Of a stretch of DNA of 5,339 nt, positions 1-5,296 are shown piece after piece. Each line of letters starts with the position of its first letter. Position 1 is the stretch's first letter. Made by a program: the position numbers and the translations under genes. The stretch is from Desulfuromusa sp. (GTDB lineage Bacteria > Desulfobacterota > Desulfuromonadia > Desulfuromonadales > Geopsychrobacteraceae): assembly GCA_023145655.1 (NCBI GenBank), contig JAGLDI010000201.1, positions 1 to 5,339 on the forward strand, in the 5' to 3' direction. The notes beneath the pieces were generated by a model that was given only the letters and a program-made list of their open reading frames with translations, made no database searches and was not told where the DNA came from.

Positions 1-384
1 GCTGGTACCGTGGCTATCGCCTTTGGTCTGGCTGCCAGTTCTATCTTCCCATGTCTGATGATGGGTATCTTCAGTAAAACCATGAACAAGCAGGGTGCCA
101 TCTGGGGAATGCTGGCAGGTATCGGCGTCACCATGTTCTATGTTTTCGCCCACAAAGGTATCTTCTTCATCAAGGGGACTGAGTTCCTCGGCCTGTTTGG
201 TGGAAAATCAAGCTTCTTCTTTGGTATTTCCCCGAATGCTTTCGGTGCTATTGGTGCGGTTGTTAACTTTGCCGTTGCCTTCGCAGTCAAGAACATGACT
301 CCACCGGTACCAGAAGAAATTGCACAAATGGTTGAAGATGTACGGATTCCACGTGGTTCCAAGGCTGTTGACGGAGCTCACTAA
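1..384 (+). CDS. Sodium:solute symporter large subunit, VC_2705-like (C-terminal part, 5' truncated by window)
   Basis: This is the last 127 codons of a sodium:solute symporter (SSS family) gene that begins outside the window. The reading frame is open from base 1, so a start at the GTG at 10 is only an artefact of the cut. The visible part contains three hydrophobic segments, corresponding to the last three membrane helices of the family. Family-like motifs are FGLAAS, MGIFSK (residues about 20-25 of the fragment) and FGISP. A short cytoplasmic tail follows, rich in Pro/Glu and containing VEDVRIP. It aligns without frameshift to the end of the complete symporter at 3444-5273, with about half the residues identical by eye, and carries a few extra residues before FGISP. 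The likely role is Na+-coupled uptake of a small monocarboxylate such as acetate at the inner membrane; the substrate is inferred from the family. A strong terminator lies 46 bases after the stop, so this gene ends its own transcript. Confidence 0.93.
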   Translation, partial: AGTVAIAFGLAASSIFPCLMMGIFSKTMNKQGAIWGMLAGIGVTMFYVFAHKGIFFIKGTEFLGLFGGKSSFFFGISPNAFGAIGAVVNFAVAFAVKNMTPPVPEEIAQMVEDVRIPRGSKAVDGAH

Positions 385-397
385 GAATCATTAGTTT

Positions 398-427
398 AAT
401 GCGATCAGAAAATTATGCCTGATCATT
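398..427 (+). other. Imperfect inverted repeat after the symporter stop
   Basis: GATCAG (403-408) is matched by CTGATC (419-424), with AAT/ATT extending the pairing past a two-base bulge. It lies between the stop codon and the intrinsic terminator and may form an additional 3'-end hairpin of the mRNA. It has no T-run of its own, so I do not call it a terminator. Confidence 0.4.
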
Positions 428-430
428 TAG

Positions 431-459
431 CCCGTCAGCTATGCTGGCGGGTTTTTTTT
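431..459 (+). terminator. Rho-independent terminator of the upstream symporter gene
   Basis: A 9-base-pair GC-rich stem is formed by CCCGTCAGC (431-439) and GCTGGCGGG (443-451), with a TAT loop and one G-T wobble. Eight T residues follow directly (452-459). Stem, loop and T-run are all textbook for an intrinsic terminator on the + strand. The other strand has no comparable T-run, so it works in one direction only. It separates the left symporter gene from the downstream gene set. Confidence 0.92.
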
Positions 460-492
460 AGGCACATGAGTTTACTGAAGAAAAGATTATCC

Positions 493-521
493 TTGATTGA
501 CCCGGCAACCTCAGGTACAAG
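493..521 (+). promoter_or_regulatory. Candidate sigma70-type promoter of the downstream gene set
   Basis: TTGATT (493-498) and TACAAG (516-521) are spaced by 17 bases. The -35 shares four leading consensus bases and the -10 matches four of six. Transcription would begin near 528, leaving a leader of about 30 bases before the ATG at 561. A promoter is needed here because a strong terminator lies just upstream. The match is moderate. TATTAT at 538-543 is an alternative -10, but it has no good -35 and would place the start on the ribosome binding site. No sigma54-type GG/GC pair with correct spacing was found. Confidence 0.35.
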
Positions 522-531
522 AGTCAATCAA
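493..531. promoter_or_regulatory. Perfect 9-bp inverted repeat, candidate operator
   Basis: TTGATTGAC (493-501) and its exact reverse complement GTCAATCAA (523-531) are separated by 21 bases, so the half-sites lie 30 bases apart, about three helical turns. The left arm covers the candidate -35 and the right arm covers the predicted transcription start. A further TTGAT at 534-538 faces the right arm, making the palindrome ATCAA-TT-TTGAT (527-538). The arrangement fits a dimeric repressor or a looped operator. An RNA hairpin is less likely, since the left arm is probably upstream of the transcript. The spacing does not fit FNR/CRP (TTGAT-N4-ATCAA). Confidence 0.45.
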
Positions 532-560
532 TTTTGATATTATTTATTGAGGAGTTTTAG

Positions 561-929
561 ATGGTTTTTGATATTAGTGTAGCACTGACTTGGCTACTGT
601 TTCTCGCCCTGTTTCCCATGGCTTTTTTCTGGCTGCGACGGGCCTGGCGAATTTTCATCAAAAAGAACTATTCTGAAGTTGCCCTGAAACGTGGCTTGCC
701 GCCAAACAATCCGAAAAAATGGGCCCCCGTTGTAGGGCTGCTTAATCTTGTTTGTGGTGGAGCCGCCGTCTGGATCATAATTGCTGTAGTGTCGGGGCTC
801 TACCCCTTCACAACTTGGAATGCCTATGCGGGAATGACTATCTGGGGGAAAATCTTTGCCGATTTAATTATCCGTTTTCAGGCCCATCCAATGACTTTTG
901 GAAGAAAGAAAAAGACCACTACAGATTAA
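561..929 (+). CDS. Small integral membrane protein of unknown function (122 aa)
   Basis: I do not recognise this family. The ATG at 561 follows a good ribosome binding site, GAGGAG (549-554), at six bases' spacing. The protein has a clear membrane helix at about residues 5-25, followed by a basic stretch (RRAWRIFIKKN). A second helix lies at about 56-81, rich in Gly/Ala/Val. A moderately hydrophobic, probably amphipathic region follows at about 90-107, and the C-terminus is strongly basic (RKKK, 115-118). By the positive-inside rule the loop between the helices should be cytoplasmic, which would place both ends outside; the basic tail argues against that and may indicate a third membrane-entering segment. 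It lacks the YW-N and GFPLGFW signatures of DUF4212, so it is not a second copy of the symporter small subunit. It is the first gene after the candidate promoter, 137 bases before the DUF294 regulator gene. A role as accessory to the transporter is inferred from position only. Confidence 0.8.
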   Translation: MVFDISVALTWLLFLALFPMAFFWLRRAWRIFIKKNYSEVALKRGLPPNNPKKWAPVVGLLNLVCGGAAVWIIIAVVSGLYPFTTWNAYAGMTIWGKIFADLIIRFQAHPMTFGRKKKTTTD

Positions 930-998
930 TTGGCTGAAAAGTATTCAACCCCTTCCCCGCATAACCATACCTGTGATATTACCCTCTGAATCTACACA

Positions 999-1018
999 AG
1001 GCTTCCCTGGGGAAGCCT
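999..1018 (+). other. Perfect stem-loop in the 930-1066 intergenic gap
   Basis: AGGCTTCCC (999-1007) pairs perfectly with GGGAAGCCT (1010-1018), giving a stem of 8-9 base pairs with a 2-4 base loop. No T-run follows on either strand, so it is not a standard terminator. It could be a processing or stability element between the two genes. The 9-base word TATTCAACC occurs at 942-950 and again at 1018-1026 right after the stem; this may be chance. I see no gene in this gap. Confidence 0.6.
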
Positions 1019-1066
1019 ATTCAACCACCGTAGCCCGCTGTAAATCACTTAGATGGAGATATCTCT

Positions 1067-2980
1067 ATGGGTCTGATCAAAACCTTACGCGAAACTGAAC
1101 CGTTTAATCAGCTTCCGGAAGAAATTTTTACTGAGCTCAACCAATCTGCAAAGATTAAAAACTTTCCCGCACAAACTCTGATCTTCAACCAATCTGCTCA
1201 GCCTACCGGATTTCTCTATATCATCAAATCGGGGCTGGTGGAAATAGTTGTTCAACCCCCCGGTGGCGTTGAGATGGTCGTTGATTATCGAAACGAAGGG
1301 GCTTTCTTTGGTGGAACTCCGATCTTTACCAGTGAAGGCTATTCAGCCGGGGCACGTACCGTAAAAGAGACAGAATGCTATCTGATTCCCAAGCCAATTC
1401 TGACCCGAATAGCAGTTAACTACCCCCATATAACTGAATTTTTCAACCAGGCAATTTACTCCAGAGTGCGGAACCTCTATGCTGACATGGTCAGTGAGCA
1501 CGCTCAGAATGTCCTCACCCAGATGGAATCCTACCCTTTTCAGAAACGGCTTTCAGAAATCATGTCAACTCCGGTTGAAACCTGCTCTCCGGAGACCCAG
1601 ATCAGAGATATTGCCCGCAAAATGATTCAGCAGAGTATCGGGGCACTTTTAGTTTGTGACAAGGACAAAAAACTGGCAGGAATCGTCACTGAACGGGATC
1701 TGGTTGCCAAAGTTCTGGCCCGAGAAACAGCCGATTGCCATACCACAAATGCTGCAGGAATAATGACCTCAACTCCCAAGACGATGGCACCTGATACTTT
1801 CATGTATGAAGCAATGAGCTTCATGATGGGACATAAAATCAGACATCTGCCGATCCTTGACCAAGGTGAAATCGTCGGCATGGTCACCCTGCAGGACTTG
1901 ATGAAATACCGCAGCCAGAAATCGATGCTGTTGATTGGTAATGTTGACAAAGCCCGAACCGTAGAAGATCTCATTTTGGCTCGTGAAGAGATTGTCAAGG
2001 TTGCCCGTGCACTACTGAGTGAAAACCGCTCCCATATAGAGACAATGGAAATCATTTCTTACATTCACCATCGGATTATCCGGCGCTGTTATGAACTTGT
2101 TCAGGATGAAATGAAACGTCAGGGTAAAAACCCGCCAGATATTAAAGTCTGTTTCATTATTATGGGAAGTGGTGGCCGCAAGGAGATGCTGCTAGGGCCA
2201 GATCAAGATAATGGTTTCATCTATGAGGACTTCCCGGATGAAAGAATTGCCGAAGTTGATGCATTTTTTATCCCCTTTGCTGAAAAGCTGGTTGCGGCAC
2301 TGGCGCGTATTGGCTACCCCCGCTGTGATGGACATGTCATGGTTAATAATCCCCTCTGGCGTGGGCGATTACAAGATTGGGACGCTCGCGTATCTGACTG
2401 GATCAGAGTCCCAGAGGCCCAAAAAGTACGTTATTCTTCGATCTTTTTTGATTTTATGCCGATTGCTGGTGAAGCATCCCTGTGTCTGGCACTGCAGAAA
2501 ATTGTCCATCGGGAGATCAAAGCTCATCCAATTTTTCTCTACCACATGATGGAGTTAGATTTTAAACACAAGGTTCCATTGAGCTTGATCGGTCGCTTTT
2601 CCCTGGAGAGAAACAAGAAACATAAGGGGCAATTATCCATCAAACAGGCAGGAAGTATCTTCATTGTCGATTGTGTACGGATGTTCCTTCTCGAACAACA
2701 AGTTGATGCAACAACCACCACAGAACGACTTGATCTGCTGGTCAAACTGAATATTTTCAATCCGGAGACTGCTGAACATATCAAAGCAGCCTTTGAAGCC
2801 TTTACTTTTTTACGTCTGCGTAATGAAATCTCTCTGATCGATCAGGGTAAATTTCCGAGCCACTATCTCAACCCCAATGCATTGACAAAAAAAGAACAGG
2901 ATATTCTCAAAGAGGCATTCCGGGCAGCCAGTAAACTTCAGGATTCCACCAAGAGACATTTTTCCAAAATCGTCGGATAA
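1067..2980 (+). CDS. cNMP-binding-like / CBS pair / DUF294 nucleotidyltransferase regulator
   Basis: This 637-residue cytoplasmic protein has four regions. A cyclic-nucleotide-binding-like beta-roll covers about residues 12-135. A CBS pair covers about 166-215 and 233-280, each ending in a GIVTERDL/GMVTLQDL-type motif. A DUF294 nucleotidyltransferase domain (GlnD/GlnE-like fold) covers about 300-470, and the DUF294 C-terminal domain about 485-625. The nucleotidyltransferase signature is GSGGRKE (367-373) followed by DQD (379-381); the two Asp are the expected metal ligands and are intact. GHVMVNNPLWR (422-432) and FDFMPIAGE (461-469) also match the family. The ATG at 1067 follows GGAGA (1055-1059) at seven bases. 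The protein probably senses nucleotides through its N-terminal half and transfers a nucleotide to an unknown target. The gene precedes the symporter subunit genes, a known neighbourhood, so control of that transporter is the natural inference. The cyclic-nucleotide pocket looks degenerate (see findings). Architecture is confident; the reaction and target are not established. Confidence 0.95.
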   Translation: MGLIKTLRETEPFNQLPEEIFTELNQSAKIKNFPAQTLIFNQSAQPTGFLYIIKSGLVEIVVQPPGGVEMVVDYRNEGAFFGGTPIFTSEGYSAGARTVKETECYLIPKPILTRIAVNYPHITEFFNQAIYSRVRNLYADMVSEHAQNVLTQMESYPFQKRLSEIMSTPVETCSPETQIRDIARKMIQQSIGALLVCDKDKKLAGIVTERDLVAKVLARETADCHTTNAAGIMTSTPKTMAPDTFMYEAMSFMMGHKIRHLPILDQGEIVGMVTLQDLMKYRSQKSMLLIGNVDKARTVEDLILAREEIVKVARALLSENRSHIETMEIISYIHHRIIRRCYELVQDEMKRQGKNPPDIKVCFIIMGSGGRKEMLLGPDQDNGFIYEDFPDERIAEVDAFFIPFAEKLVAALARIGYPRCDGHVMVNNPLWRGRLQDWDARVSDWIRVPEAQKVRYSSIFFDFMPIAGEASLCLALQKIVHREIKAHPIFLYHMMELDFKHKVPLSLIGRFSLERNKKHKGQLSIKQAGSIFIVDCVRMFLLEQQVDATTTTERLDLLVKLNIFNPETAEHIKAAFEAFTFLRLRNEISLIDQGKFPSHYLNPNALTKKEQDILKEAFRAASKLQDSTKRHFSKIVG

Positions 2981-2981
2981 A

Positions 2982-2996
2982 AAGCTTTCGAAGCTT
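2982..2996 (+). other. Small hairpin just after the DUF294 gene
   Basis: AAGCTT (2982-2987) and AAGCTT (2991-2996) are mutually complementary and flank a TCG loop two bases after the stop codon. Only CCCTTTAT follows, so at most this is a weak terminator. Further along, GCAAT (3018-3022) and ATTGC (3029-3033) enclose the palindrome CAATTAATTG. I regard these as possible mRNA-end or operator structures with little individual weight. Confidence 0.35.
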
Positions 2997-3041
2997 CCCT
3001 TTATCGATGACAGAGCGGCAATTAATTGATTGCGAAAAATG

Positions 3042-3059
3042 CTATTTTGACTAAAATAG
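3042..3059. promoter_or_regulatory. Perfect 7-bp inverted repeat, candidate operator upstream of the DUF4212 gene
   Basis: CTATTTT (3042-3048) and AAAATAG (3053-3059) form a perfect inverted repeat with a four-base spacer. It is AT-rich and lies about 50 bases before the DUF4212 start. It overlaps a possible -35 element (TTGACT, 3047-3052), so it could be a repressor site. A hairpin in a read-through transcript is the alternative. Confidence 0.35.
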
Positions 3060-3074
3060 GGAGATCTTTAGAAC
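3047..3074 (+). promoter_or_regulatory. Possible internal promoter for the symporter subunit genes
   Basis: TTGACT (3047-3052, five of six consensus bases) is followed after 16 bases by TAGAAC (3069-3074, four of six). This would start transcription around 3081, leaving a leader of about 30 bases. The -10 is weak and the spacing slightly short, so this is only a candidate. It would let the two transporter subunits be expressed separately from the regulator gene. Confidence 0.25.
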
Positions 3075-3097
3075 ACCTTTCTGAGCAAACAACCTTT

Positions 3098-3103
3098 GGG
3101 TGA
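3098..3103 (+). promoter_or_regulatory. Ribosome binding site that decides the DUF4212 start
   Basis: GGGTGA (3098-3103) contains GGTGA, which pairs with the 3' end of 16S rRNA, and sits seven bases before the ATG at 3111. The in-frame TTG at 3096 would add five residues but would overlap this site and has no purine-rich sequence before it. I therefore place the start at 3111. Confidence 0.65.
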
Positions 3104-3110
3104 AACCACC

Positions 3111-3371
3111 ATGACAAGAGAACAGGAATTACAGTCTTATTGGAAGCAAAATGTGACCTACATTGTCATCCTGCTATCCATCTGGTTTACTGTCTCTTAT
3201 CTCTGTGGAATCGTTTTTATTGATCAGCTGGACAAGCTAAGAATATTTGGTTTTCCGTTGGGCTTCTGGTTCGCCAATCAAGGAGCCGAGGTGATCTTCT
3301 GCCTGCTGATTATTGTCTACGTCTGGTTAATGAATCGACTCGATCGTAAATTTGATGTTTTTGAAGACTGA
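3111..3371 (+). CDS. DUF4212 sodium:solute symporter small subunit (86 aa)
   Basis: This short membrane protein matches the DUF4212 / putative solute:sodium symporter small subunit family. Diagnostic features are YWKQN (residues 10-14), a first membrane helix at about 15-38 containing the WF-S-G pattern, and GFPLGFWFANQG (47-58). A second helix spans about 59-75, and the family-typical MNRLDRKFD (74-82) lies near the end. The length is normal for the family. Both ends are predicted to be cytoplasmic, with a short external loop. The family is found almost always next to a VC_2705-type symporter, and here the large-subunit gene follows after 72 bases on the same strand. The small subunit is thought to be needed for activity or stability of the large subunit; its exact role is not known. 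The next gene supports the assignment strongly. Confidence 0.93.
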   Translation: MTREQELQSYWKQNVTYIVILLSIWFTVSYLCGIVFIDQLDKLRIFGFPLGFWFANQGAEVIFCLLIIVYVWLMNRLDRKFDVFED

Positions 3372-3398
3372 ATGGTGGCATAAAACATTGATCACCAT
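3372..3398 (+). other. Weak intergenic stem-loop between symporter subunit genes
   Basis: ATGGTG (3372-3377), directly after the small-subunit stop, is complementary to CACCAT (3393-3398), with one possible extra G-T pair and a loop of 13-15 bases. It has no T-run. It might protect or divide the mRNA between the two subunit genes and so set their ratio, but the short stem could also be chance. Confidence 0.25.
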
Positions 3399-3426
3399 CT
3401 GCGCTACCGAAACAAAGGATCCTGCA

Positions 3427-3447
3427 ATGGGGAAGTTCCATCCATGA
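3427..3447 (+). CDS. Possible six-codon leader ORF overlapping the symporter start
   Basis: An ATG at 3427 opens a mini-ORF encoding MGKFHP whose TGA (3445-3447) overlaps the symporter ATG (3444-3446) as ATGA. It has its own AAGGA (3415-3419) seven bases upstream. This is the geometry of translational coupling. It may be accidental, because the GGGGAAG inside it is itself a plausible ribosome binding site for the symporter. Confidence 0.2.
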   Translation: MGKFHP

Positions 3448-5273
3448 GTATTACAACCTGGACTTGGATTCTTGTTGGCGTCACGTTTGCGATCTATATC
3501 CTGGTTGCCATCCGTGCCCGAGCTGTTTCAACAGGCGCCTTTTACACTGCTGAGAGAACCATCCATCCCGTTCTGAATGGTATGGCAACCGGAGCTGACT
3601 GGATGTCTGCCGCCTCGTTTATCTCTATGGCAGGGCTGATCTCCTTTATGGGGCGTGATGGAGCCATCTATTTAATGGGCTGGACCGGGGGGTATGTGTT
3701 ACTCGCTATGCTTCTGGCTCCCTACCTGCGCAAATATGGAAAGTTTACTGTCCCCGGATTTATCGGCGATCGCTATTATTCGCAAGGTGCCCGGGTTATT
3801 GCGCTCCTCTGTGCCATTTTTATCTCCTTCACCTACGTTGCCGGACAAATGCGTGGGGTGGGTGTGGTCTTCTCACGCTTCCTCAACGTTCCAATCAATA
3901 CCGGTGTGGTTATCGGGATGTGTATCGTATTTTTCTACGCTGTCCTGGGGGGGATGAAGGGGGTCACCTATACCCAGGTCGCTCAATACTGCATCCTGAT
4001 TGTTGCTTACATGATTCCAGCTATCTATATTTCTATCATGTTGACCAACAATCCAATTCCTGCATTTGGTTTTGGCAGCACGATCAGTGCGGGGGGAGCG
4101 GAGATTCTTAATGATGCATCAACTCAGGGGAGATATCTGCTTGATGTTTTAAATGGAATCCACAAAGACCTTGGATTCAGTGAATATACTGCTGGTGTCA
4201 GGCCAAAAACTGACCTGTTTTTTATTGTTCTAGCTCTTATGGTTGGTACTGCAGGACTTCCCCATGTGATTATCCGTTTTTTTACGGTCCCCAGAATCAG
4301 GGACGCACGTGCTTCAGCAGGTTGGGCACTTTTTTTTATCGTTCTCCTCTATACGGCAGCTCCAGCGGTTGCTGCCTTTGCCAGAACAAACTTTATCAAA
4401 ACAGTTCACAATGTCCATTATGATCATGCTCCGCAGTGGCTTAAAAACTGGGAAGCAACCGGATTGATTGCCTGGATTGACAAAAACGGGGACGGAATCA
4501 TGCAGTATGGCCCCGGAAAAGCAATTACCGGGAAGCCTAAGTACACGGGAAGGAGCGGCCACTTTGGGCAGGCTCTGGTTTCTAACATCATCACCACCGA
4601 TCCTAATGAACTGTATATCGACCGGGATATTATGGTTCTGGCCAACCCTGAAATTGCCCGCCTGCCTAACTGGATTATTGCACTGGTTGCGGCAGGAGGA
4701 TTGGCTGCGGCACTTTCAACTGCGGCCGGGCTGTTACTGGTTATCTCGGCATCAATCTCCCATGACCTGATGAAGGGGGTGCTGATGCCTAGCATGTCGG
4801 AAAAAGGGGAATTGCTGTGGGCCCGGTGTGCTGCAGCGGGGGCCGTGGTTATCGCCGGGCTGTTCGGAATTTTTCCACCTGGATTTGTTGCACAAGTGGT
4901 TGCCTTCGCCTTCGGTCTGGCAGCAGCTTCATTTTTTCCGGTTATCATTATGGGAATTTTCAGCAAAAAAACCAATGTCTACGGAGCGATGACCGGGATG
5001 ATCACCGGAATCACTTTTACCACCGCCTACATTATTTATTTCAAGTTTATCAATCCCGGAGCCAACAGACCGGCAAACTGGTGGTTCGGCATTTCTCCCG
5101 AAGGAATCGGTGCCGTGGGGATGATCATCAACTTTACCCTGATGTATGTCGTTTCAAAAGTGACCCCGGAACCACCACAGGAGATTCAAGATCTGGTAGA
5201 AAAGTTACGCTATCCGGTTGAGAGAGCTGCTGGAGAAACGAAAATATCGACAGATGCGCGTCGGCCGTACTGA
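3444..5273 (+). CDS. Sodium:solute symporter large subunit, VC_2705 subfamily (acetate/monocarboxylate type)
   Basis: This complete 609-residue inner-membrane transporter belongs to the SSS (ActP-like) family. About 13 helices are visible, near residues 5-23, 48-68, 73-95, 115-137, 150-171, 178-200, 256-275, 290-313, 409-437, 456-477, 480-503, 511-533 and 549-571. This predicts the N-terminus outside and the C-terminus inside. Family motifs include GADWMSAASF (50-59), GGMKGVTYTQ (169-178) and ALSTAAGLL (423-431). S425 and T426 in the last motif match the sodium-site Ser pair of vSGLT. HDLMKG (440-445) lies in the cytoplasmic loop expected for the family. A large periplasmic loop (314-408) carries a DKNGDG motif. 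The ATG at 3444 follows GGGGAAG (3429-3435) at eight bases. The preceding DUF4212 gene supports assignment to the two-subunit VC_2705 type rather than classic ActP. It probably imports acetate or a similar monocarboxylate with Na+; substrate specificity cannot be read from the sequence. Confidence 0.95.
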   Translation: MSITTWTWILVGVTFAIYILVAIRARAVSTGAFYTAERTIHPVLNGMATGADWMSAASFISMAGLISFMGRDGAIYLMGWTGGYVLLAMLLAPYLRKYGKFTVPGFIGDRYYSQGARVIALLCAIFISFTYVAGQMRGVGVVFSRFLNVPINTGVVIGMCIVFFYAVLGGMKGVTYTQVAQYCILIVAYMIPAIYISIMLTNNPIPAFGFGSTISAGGAEILNDASTQGRYLLDVLNGIHKDLGFSEYTAGVRPKTDLFFIVLALMVGTAGLPHVIIRFFTVPRIRDARASAGWALFFIVLLYTAAPAVAAFARTNFIKTVHNVHYDHAPQWLKNWEATGLIAWIDKNGDGIMQYGPGKAITGKPKYTGRSGHFGQALVSNIITTDPNELYIDRDIMVLANPEIARLPNWIIALVAAGGLAAALSTAAGLLLVISASISHDLMKGVLMPSMSEKGELLWARCAAAGAVVIAGLFGIFPPGFVAQVVAFAFGLAAASFFPVIIMGIFSKKTNVYGAMTGMITGITFTTAYIIYFKFINPGANRPANWWFGISPEGIGAVGMIINFTLMYVVSKVTPEPPQEIQDLVEKLRYPVERAAGETKISTDARRPY

Positions 5274-5296
5274 TAAGGAAATTGCTTAGTATTGAT

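Noticed and set aside
460..480. GGCAC as a sigma54 -24 element
   Set aside because: No GC dinucleotide is found at the required distance for a -12 element.
527..538. FNR/CRP-type binding site
   Set aside because: The half-sites are in the order ATCAA-TT-TTGAT with a two-base spacer, whereas FNR needs TTGAT-N4-ATCAA. I keep it only as part of the general operator candidate.
898..1098. 66-codon + strand open frame bridging the 930-1066 gap
   Set aside because: It overlaps the end of the 122-residue gene and the start of the DUF294 gene in another frame. Its translation has no recognisable features and it runs through the hairpin at 999-1018.
1627..2055. Long open frame on the minus strand (142 codons)
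   Set aside because: It lies wholly inside the DUF294 gene opposite well-conserved CBS domains. Its translation has low-complexity Ser/Arg/Ile composition and there is no ribosome binding site pattern or family resemblance.
3096..3110. TTG start giving a five-residue longer DUF4212 protein
   Set aside because: It has no ribosome binding site, while the ATG at 3111 has GGGTGA at proper spacing and gives the usual family N-terminus.
3947..3963. G7 and G5 runs in the symporter gene, as a possible slippage or phase-variation site
   Set aside because: They encode the conserved GGMKGV motif in frame, and the reading frame is intact on both sides. A T8 run at 4330-4337 is likewise explained by Phe codons.
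4424..4975. Long open frame on the minus strand (183 codons)
   Set aside because: It is antisense to conserved symporter helices. Its Ala/Pro/Thr/Ser-rich translation is what reverse reading of hydrophobic codons gives. I treat it as a shadow.
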